Shown here piece by piece: positions 57,261-64,000 of a stretch of 64,000 bases of DNA. The stretch is from NCBI RefSeq assembly GCF_032452875.1, contig NC_083883.1, positions 59,270,698 through 59,334,697 on the forward strand, written 5' to 3'. How positions within the stretch are numbered: the stretch's first letter is position 1; every line of letters starts with the position of its first letter. The stretch comes from Bos javanicus (taxonomy: Eukaryota; Chordata; Mammalia; Artiodactyla; Bovidae). A program made the translations under genes and the position numbers. The notes under the pieces were generated by a model. It saw only the letters and a list, made by a program, of their open reading frames with translations. It had not been told where the DNA came from and did no database searches.

Positions 57261-57855
57261 GTTTTCTATAAAAGAAAAATTTTTGTTACACCTTTAGGTA
57301 TTAAATCATGTAATAGCTCTGTTTGCTAATATTGGTCAATAGCTCAACAAGTAATACTCCTCCAGGGATCTCTTTCCCTCTGCTTCATTAAATCACCAGT
57401 CAGCTCTTGATCAACAGAATGTTGATTGCAGTGGGGCTTCCCAGACTAGCATGTGAACCTGGCTCTTACTAGGGACATTTTGACTTTTCTGTTGCCTTTC
57501 TGCAACCTGTGACACGAGTTCTCACACAGACTGTGTTGAGTTTCTACACAATCCAGGCACCATTTCAGATATTATTTGCCATGTCAGTGTATTCAACCCT
57601 ATCTTTCGTTTCTTCACTCCTTCCACATTCCAGTTTGCTTTTGTTACTCTCTGTGTCTCTGTCCAAAAGGAAGCAGTAACACTCCCTTCTCAACTCTTCC
57701 TTCAATTTAGAGATCATTTTTCCCTTGGGATTTCTCCTTCAAGGCCTCATGGCATTCTGCATTTAAAAATTAATATCCATATACCTTTTAAATGTTTTAT
57801 GTTTTGATAGAAATAATCCTCATCCACAGTCTAGGTGGATTCTCTGGATTTTTTT
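57261..57855. other. Intergenic, nothing recognised
   Basis: AT-rich unique sequence; no supported feature. Confidence 0.4.
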
Positions 57856-57861
57856 TTTTCC

Positions 57862-58795
57862 TTTAGTTTTTTTTTTTTTTAACTTTACAATATTGTATTA
57901 GTTTTGCCAAATATCTAAATGAATCCGCCACAGGTATACCTGTGTTCCCCATCCTGAACCCTCCTCCCTCCTCCCTCCCCATACCCTCCCTCTGGGTCGT
58001 CCCAGTGCACCAGCCCCAAGCATCCAGTATCGTGCATCGAACCTGGACTGGCGACTCGTTTCATACATGATATTATACATGTTTCAATGCCATTCTCCCA
58101 AATCTCCCCACCCTCTCCCTCTCCCACAGAGTCCCTAAGACTGATCTATACATCAGTGTCTCTTTTGCTGTCTCATACACAGGGTTATTGTTACCATCTT
58201 TCTAAATTCCATATATATGTGTTAGTATTCTGTATTGGTGTTTTTCTTTCTGGCTTACTTCACTCTGTATAATAGGTTCCAGTTTCATCCATCTCATTAG
58301 AACTGATTCAAATGTATTCTTTTTAATGGCTGAGTAATACTCCATTGCATATATGTACCACAACTTTCTTATCCATTCATCTGCTGATGGGCATCTAGGT
58401 TGCTTCCATGTCCTGGCTATTATAAACAGTGCTGCGATGAACATTGGGGTACATGTGTCTCTTTCCCTTCTGGTTTCCTCAGTGTGTATGCCCAGCAGTG
58501 GGATTGCTGGGTCATATGGCAGTTCTATTTCCAGTTTTTTAAGGACTCTCCACACTGTTCTCCATAGTGGCTGTACTAGTTTGCATTCCCACCAACAGTG
58601 TAAGAGAGTTCCCTTTTCTCCACACCCTCTCCAGCATTTACTGCTTGTAGACTTTTGGATCGCAGCCATTCTGACTGGCGTGAAATGGTACCTCATAGTG
58701 GTTTTGATTTGCATTTCTCTGATAATGAGTGATGTTGAGCATCTTTTCATGTGTTTGTTAGCCATCTGTATGTCTTCTTTGGAGAAATGTCTAAC
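57862..58795 (-). mobile_element. L1-BT-type LINE, ORF2 end and 3' UTR, 5'-truncated
   Basis: Reverse orientation. The poly-T at 57869-57880 is the poly-A tail; the 3' UTR follows. The minus-strand frame 58202-58798 (198 codons, uninterrupted) is the C-terminal end of L1 ORF2, with the zinc-knuckle-like [20 protein letters not shown] and [21 protein letters not shown]1 similarity stops near 58795. The open frame and low divergence point to a fairly young insertion. Confidence 0.96.
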
Positions 58796-59690
58796 CATAG
58801 TTCTAGGAAGAGTCTATGCTATATCTTAGAGAGTTAATGAGTAAAACTGCAGCTAGAGGATACAACTGAGATTAAAGGGCCGCCTCTGGATCTAGAAAGA
58901 TCTATGACCATCTGTCTTAGATGGCCCTGCCAGGACAAAGACAAGGGACAAAACCAATCATGGGAGGTTTTGTTCTCATGGGATTTTGAATTTAGCCCAA
59001 CTATACTTGACCTGTAAGGCTCTTAAGTAGTTCAAAGTCATTCTTAGACTTCCCTAGTTTGAGATGTGAAGTCTATAAAGGTTTTACCCATTGTGACTCA
59101 TTGCCTTAAAAGCATTCTGCCTGTGAATCATATTTATATATAATCATATATATATATGAATCATAAAATATATATGATCATATATGAGACTTAAGGCAGA
59201 GCTGTAAATGGCATTTGAAAATTATATCTCCAATTGCAAGTGGTGTTCCAAATTAGAGTATTCTGAATTTGGAGTGTTTTCTTTCATCTCTCCTTCCTGA
59301 GAGGAGAGGTCTAGGGACAGACTGCCATAACAGTAGACTTTTTTGAATTTCAGGAAATTCTTATCCTTCTTACCCTGAATTTCCTTGGACCTGAGCAGAC
59401 CAGAGTCTTAAACAGATGATAATATGGAATATGCTGATTTAATACATAAATGGGCCTAAATATTATACCTAATGATGTCTAGGTAGCCTAAGAAAACTAT
59501 TGGCTGGGTTCATGCTCTACACATGAAGAAAACATGTAGCAAGATAAATGTATTCAATTAGCTTTTCCTATTTTACCTTAATTTTTATTTTTCCATCCTA
59601 ATATCTTGTGAACTGAGTCTATTTCTATTTTGTCCATGCTGTATCTAATATTATAGACAGGCAAAAGCAATACTTACATTGTCTTATGTA
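58796..59690. other. Intergenic, mostly unrecognised
   Basis: Contains AT-palindromic sequence at about 59133-59188 (repeated CATATATATATG-like motifs) and one copy of a 115-bp direct repeat (59393-59507). Confidence 0.45.
59393..59507 (+). repeat. Direct repeat, copy A
   Basis: Shares CCAGAGTCTTAAACA, GGCCTAAAT, ATACCTAATGA and AGGTAGCCTAAGAAA in the same order as 61494-61607, at about 80 percent identity by eye, 2.1 kb apart. Confidence 0.85.
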
Positions 59691-59696
59691 ATATTA

Positions 59697-59777
59697 TATA
59701 AAATCCCATGGACAGAGGAGCCTGGTAGGCTACAGTATATGAAGTTTCAAAGAGTCAGACATGACTTAGCAACTGAG
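59697..59777 (+). mobile_element. Bov-tA SINE, 3' fragment
   Basis: AAATCCCATGGACAGAGGAG, CCTGGTAGGCTACAGT and GTCAGACATGACTTAGCAAC; ends in a (CA)n tract. Confidence 0.88.
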
Positions 59778-59822
59778 CACACACACACACACACACATGT
59801 GTGTGTGTGTGTGTGTGTGTGT
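59778..59822. repeat. (CA)n(TG)n perfect palindrome
   Basis: 20 bases of CA repeat (59778-59797) are followed without spacer by 25 bases of TG repeat (59798-59822), giving 20-bp inverted arms. Confidence 0.97.
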
Positions 59823-60096
59823 ATGCTGCTGCTGCTAAGTCGCTTCAGTCATGTCCGACTCTGTGCGACCCCATAGACGGAAGCCCACCAGGCACCCCCG
59901 TCCCTGGGATTCTCCAGGCAAGAACACTGGAGTGGCTTGTCATTTCCTTCTCCAATGCATGAAAGTGAAAAGTGAAAGTGAAGTCGCTCAGTTGTGTCCA
60001 ATTCTTAGCGACCCCATGGACTACAGCCTACCAGGCTCCTCCATCCATGTGATTTTCCAGGCAAGAGTACTGGAGTGGGGTGCCATTGCCTTCTCC
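59823..60096 (-). mobile_element. Bov-A2 SINE
   Basis: Complete reverse dimer: ATGCTGCTGCTGCTAAGTCG at the left, TGAAAGTGAAAAGTGAAAGT linker, ending CATTGCCTTCTCC. It lies between the palindromic tract and an AT/AC/AT tract. Confidence 0.96.
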
Positions 60097-60129
<33 letters not shown>

Positions 60130-60140
60130 TATATATATAT
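60097..60140. repeat. (AT)n(AC)n(AT)n microsatellite
   Basis: About eight AT, eight AC and six AT units in a row. Confidence 0.96.
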
Positions 60141-60144
60141 AACA

Positions 60145-61490
60145 TGAAATTGAGAGGTAATCCTATAATAAATATTTCAGTCCAATAACATGTCCCTGTC
60201 ATGGCAATTTGATCTGACCAAAAAAAAAAAAAAAAATACTTTGTCTCCCATTTGTTAAGATTCATTGTCTCCTATTTATACATGTTGGAAAATGTTCTGT
60301 GGTAAGAGATACAAGCTTATGGAAAACAAATCTTGAAAGGAGAAGGTATGCCTGATGATATGCTTAAGTTAAAACTGTTTCTAGAGGCAACCTGAGTCAC
60401 TGATTGCAAATAAAGTACTGATCAGAAAGACAGAAACTTGAAGGATTTCCCAAGGTGGGGCGGAGAATATATATATCATCATTTCAGAGGAAGTGGTCTT
60501 AAGGCTCTGTTATGCGGCTTTTCTCACCCTTTCTATGTCAGCCTAGCCTATGGGAGAGAACACACAGGGCTGTCAGGAAGAATATGAGACACAGATTTAA
60601 AAGACAAATGAAGTTTGTCCCTCTAATTTAAAAGAAGTCGGGTTGTTGGTAATAAAGAGCTAGAGACACAATCAGGACTCAGGTTCTGTCTTTCCTCAAC
60701 CACTGTGCCCTGTGCTATTCCTGAGGTGTGAGATTCAAGAGCCCCCAGTGCCTAACACTAGAAGTGGTGGAAGCCACACACTTCAGGCCTTCTCAGAGCA
60801 GTCCGTACTCTAACTGACATCCTATGAAAAAGAGGACCGCGAAAGAAAGATCCCCAAAGAGATGAGTAGACTCAGACTGCAGCTCTATAAATTCCTTGAC
60901 TTGGGTTGATTATATCACATCATCCCTTCTTCACTATGGGATGGGGTAAGTCAGGGGAGAAGCTGGTAGAGAGGACATCTGGTTACTCCTGAGCCGAGCA
61001 TCCAGCTCTAAACTGCAGACAGGGTGAATAGACCAATAATAAAGGGGAAAAAGGAAAAGAAGTCCCTGAATCTCTGGGAGTCCCAGCCCCTGAGGGGTTG
61101 CTGTTGCAAAAAGATTCCAAACTAATATGCCAGTTCCGAAGAATGGCACCATGATGGGATTCAGAGTTCATTACAAAGGAAGGAGGCAATTTTAATCAAG
61201 GTATGAGGATAAGATGAGAATTAGATTATCATAATTTGTGAGAAATGCTCCCTAAGAGCCTGTTCTTTCTGATTAGGTGCATCATCAATAAATTAGAAAT
61301 TGATAGTATAAAGTTTCTATATTATTGCCATAAGTATATGATTACTTTCATGTCAGGCAAAATTTCTAGGATGTAAGTAATTTTGCCTGGCAATGTTCCA
61401 GGCACATGGTAGGTTTACTAAATATCCATTGAATTAGTGACTTGCTAAATGAATAAGATCTAATCTGTATTTTTAACCTCATGGTTTTAT
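60145..61490. other. Intergenic, nothing recognised
   Basis: A poly-A run lies at 60221-60236. An L2-like tail may be present near 61383-61455 (TGTTCCAGGCACATGGTAGG). No supported gene. Confidence 0.4.
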
Positions 61491-61493
61491 GAC

Positions 61494-61607
61494 CATGAGT
61501 AGCCCAGAGTCTTAAACAAGTGATCATATGATATGTTCTGATTCAATACACAAACAGGCCTAAATGATATACCTAATGAGATCCAGGTAGCCTAAGAAAC
61601 TACTGGC
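61494..61607 (+). repeat. Direct repeat, copy B
   Basis: Partner of 59393-59507 in the same orientation. Confidence 0.85.
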
Positions 61608-61745
61608 TGCTTCACTAATTGTAAGCAAAAAGTGCCAGATGAGAAGAAATGTAATAACATTGACGTATTAGTAAATAATACTGGCAAGGGGTTTGTGGGT
61701 TTGTTTTATTTTTGTTTGTGTTTAACAAGAAATACACTAACGAAG

Positions 61746-61950
61746 GCTTCCCCAATGGCTCAGCGGGTAAAGAATCCATCCGCAATGCAAGGGACACAGG
61801 AGACTAGTCTTGATCCTTGGGTTGGGAAGATCCCCCGGAGAAGGAAATGGCAACCCACTCCAGTATTCTTGCCTGGGAGATCCCATGGACAGAGAAGCCT
61901 GCCAGGCTACAGTCCATGGGGTCACAAAGAGTCAGACACGACTGAGTGAC
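61746..61950 (+). mobile_element. Bov-tA SINE
   Basis: Complete sense copy: GGCTTCCCCAATGGCTCAGC head, GGGTTGGGAAGATCCCCCGG, GGCAACCCACTCCAGTATTC and CACGACTGAGTGACTAAG. Imperfect flanks TACACTAACGA / TACTAATGA. Confidence 0.95.
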
Positions 61951-61951
61951 T

Positions 61952-62190
61952 AAGTACATACTAATGATAGGTTGTATAAAGGCTTGTATTATTATTTGAA
62001 ATGATCAGGAGAGCCAAAAGAAAAAATGATCTCTGAAGTCCTACCTTATTTACTTGGAATTTATCTTGGCTTCTGGAGCATTTTCTCATATTTAGAAGTT
62101 TTGAAACAGTAGAACTCTTTCTTATAATATCCCTTGACTCATAAGTCACAGGAGAACTAATAACACTCTAAACGTTTCTAAAGAGTTTAA
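61952..62190. other. Intergenic, nothing recognised
   Basis: AT-rich unique sequence. Confidence 0.4.
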
Positions 62191-62194
62191 GGCG

Positions 62195-62690
62195 ATATTC
62201 ATTCTCCAGCATCAGGAGATGAGCATATGGGTCCAGTGGGCTTTCGGAACCACCTCCTCACTGACAAGGATGGATTTTACTTCTAGCCAAGAAGAGAATA
62301 GAGGGAGCTGACACAGGCTTTCTATTTTTTACTCTAATGAACGCTATTTCCATTTGTGTTAGAGAGAAGTCCCCAAGAAGACTAGTGACAAGATCAAGGT
62401 TCGCTGGTTTCCTTTTTCCTGACAGGTTCAAAAGTGCTGAGCAGGTGGCAAATTAGACGTGGCTTCCCATTAATTGGTAGGAAGAAACTTTCTCTCCTGC
62501 TGTTCAGATTGTCATTGGATCCTTTAGCACACACTGAGGTTTTGTGAAATTATCATTATTATATTTATCACTGCCTCTGCTAGTGCTGTAGGCAATATTT
62601 CGGAGAAAGTGGCGAAGGGCTGATATCAATTAGAGCCCTTCAAGTAACTAGAAATTGGAGATAACTCTTGGTGGGGTGAGGAGAAAACCA
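62195..62690. other. Repeat-free block, candidate conserved element
   Basis: About 500 bp with no repeat signature. Notable sites: ACTCTAATGAACGC, GGCAAATTAGACG, the palindromic TTAATT in CCCATTAATTGG (62467-62478), CATTGGATCC, GATATCAATTAGAGC. It resembles a homeodomain-rich conserved enhancer; conservation untested. Confidence 0.27.
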
Positions 62691-63235
62691 GCTGATAGAA
62701 ATTCTGAGCTCTGGCTTTGGGTAAAGAACTTATTCTGTGGCTGTCCTTAAAGACTTAAAGAAAATTAAAAAGTATTGAGATGATGATTATGATGTTCAGT
62801 GTAGGCAGCACAGTGTTTTACCTCTATTTTGTCACTTGAGCTACAGAGCAACCCTAAGAGGGGATTATTCTTTGAACCCTGGGGATGTAAGGGATTGGCC
62901 CAACTTTATAGCTTGTAAGTGGAAAAGCCACTATTCAAGCCCAGTTCATACCTGGAAGGACTGCAACAAAGCAAACCACAAGGAGAAGAGGATTGGCCCA
63001 TCCTTTCTAGGACATTCCAGCAAACAGAGTCAAAAACATACACGGTGAAACCAGGCAGGATTCACACCCAAGAAGGACAACTAAAGGAAGAACAGGAGAG
63101 AAGAATGTGTCCTTCTAAAGGTTAATGGTCCTTCCCATGGAATTCAGGGAAGAATTTCTTCTTGATAGACCAGCCCTCCATCTGCGGTGGGATTAAAACC
63201 ATGAGAGCGCAGAACATATGTAAGTGTTGAACATT
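62691..63235. other. Intergenic, nothing firmly recognised
   Basis: 62765-62940 (TTTTACCTCTATTTTGTCAC, CAACCCTAAGAGGGGATTAT, AGGGATTGGCCCAACTTTAT) may be a diverged reverse MIR. Open frames at 62836-63125 have no support. Confidence 0.35.
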
Positions 63236-63239
63236 ATGA

Positions 63240-63850
63240 TGGTTTTGTAACATGTCGAGTTGGCTAAACTAAACTACATTCCCTAGAATTCCTTTTCTAG
63301 TATGCTTCTGGCCATGGTGGGCTACAAGGGAGATTCTTTCAGGAGAGCCGGAGTGTCAAAGGGAGACAATAGCCGTTTTATTACATACAAACATCCGCTC
63401 CCAGTTATTTAACCAAACGTGTCTTAGGTGCTACAGTGAAAGGATTTTTCAGATGCAATTGAACCCCCACATCAGTTGATTTTGAACTAATGAAAAGCAA
63501 GAGTATTGTGGATGGGCCTGACTGAATTAGGTGGAAGCCTTTTGAAGACTAAGCCCTCCTTGAATAGCAAAGATTCCAGGCAGTAGAGAAAGTAAACAGT
63601 AAAATATCGCCACATTCTGAGATTTCTACACTCACATCATTGTTGCAGATCTGCCAACTCACCTCATTGACATGAAGCAGCAGCTGGAGCTACAACTGCT
63701 CTCTTCCTTCCTGATTGCCTGCCCTGTGGACTTCAGGATTATGAAGCCAGCTCCTATAGTACATAAGCCTATGTCTTGTAACTAATCATATGTATACGAT
63801 TAATACATACAAACTTATACATAGATATACACAGCTACCTACACGAGCTC
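63240..63850 (+). repeat. Ancient mammalian repeat (family not assigned)
   Basis: The layout GTAACATGTCGAGTTGGCTA, ...TTTTTCAGATGCAATTGAAC, TCAGTTGATTTTGAACTAAT, GTGGATGGGCCTGACTG and GCCTGCCCTGTGGACTTCAG matches a common mammalian repeat whose sense copies start with GTCAACTTGGCT. I cannot give its family with confidence. The last 150 bp of the window hold nothing I recognise. Confidence 0.45.
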
Positions 63851-64000
63851 CTCTGGTGGCACTCTGATACAAATACTGAGAGACAGGAGAACTGCAGCAC
63901 ATTTGAAAACCATTGCTGTCCACCAGCTAAATAGGCTTATATAAAGAGTTAAGATGACAGGAGAGGAGAGGACTGATTGGAACAGTATTCTAGGTAAAAG

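Noticed and set aside
58353..58829. 158-codon plus-strand frame
   Set aside because: It is the antisense of the L1 ORF2 C-terminal reading frame on the minus strand.

Overview
The window is mammalian nuclear DNA from a pecoran ruminant, most likely cattle or a close bovid. The evidence is the repeat content: many copies of the ruminant SINEs Bov-tA and Bov-A2, the BovB (RTE-type) LINE, cetartiodactyl CHR SINEs and L1 3' ends of the ruminant type, over an older layer of L2, MIR, MER5-like, MaLR and ERV-L remnants. There is no prokaryotic gene organisation, CRISPR array or operon. One protein-coding gene is clearly supported.

Positions 1-17699 hold the 3' part of BRINP2 (BMP/retinoic-acid-inducible neural-specific protein 2, also FAM5B), plus strand. 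Four coding exons (8452-8557, 11624-11860, 14530-14752, 16583-17699) join in frame through AG/GT splice sites and encode the last 560 residues, with the normal stop at 17697-17699. By comparison with the recalled 783-residue human protein they begin at about residue 224. The signal peptide, most of the MACPF-like region and the promoter lie upstream of the window. The first 8.45 kb is the intron before these exons, with L2, MIR, Bov-A2, Bov-tA and L1 insertions and one repeat-free block near 4.6-4.9 kb that looks like a conserved regulatory element. The 3' untranslated region starts at 17700; its end is not fixed by a canonical polyadenylation signal.

From about 18.7 kb to 64 kb I find no convincing protein-coding gene. 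This is a gene-poor flank built of layered transposable elements. The main landmarks are: an antisense L1M (26.0-27.2 kb); an antisense ERV-L-like provirus remnant (27.7-33.1 kb) broken up by SINEs and a CHR SINE, the CHR element carrying an internal 16-bp minisatellite rich in CACGTG; a 2.2-kb BovB with a recognisable reverse transcriptase inserted into an ERV LTR (38.26-41.09 kb); a 33-bp minisatellite with AGGTCA half-sites (41.65-41.86 kb); four L1 3' ends stacked head to tail (47.65-48.44 kb); an L1 with a 5' inversion (54.29-54.86 kb); an antisense L1 3' half (57.86-58.80 kb); and a Bov-A2 between two compound microsatellites (59.78-60.14 kb). Several repeat-poor blocks (about 22.3, 49.0, 50.2-50.6, 55.5 and 62.2-62.7 kb) have the look of conserved non-coding elements, which would fit the regulatory landscape of a neural gene, but that is inference.

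I found no previously undescribed gene system. The observations most worth checking are the two repeat-born arrays of transcription-factor-like sites, the nested and inverted retrotransposon structures, and the candidate conserved non-coding blocks.
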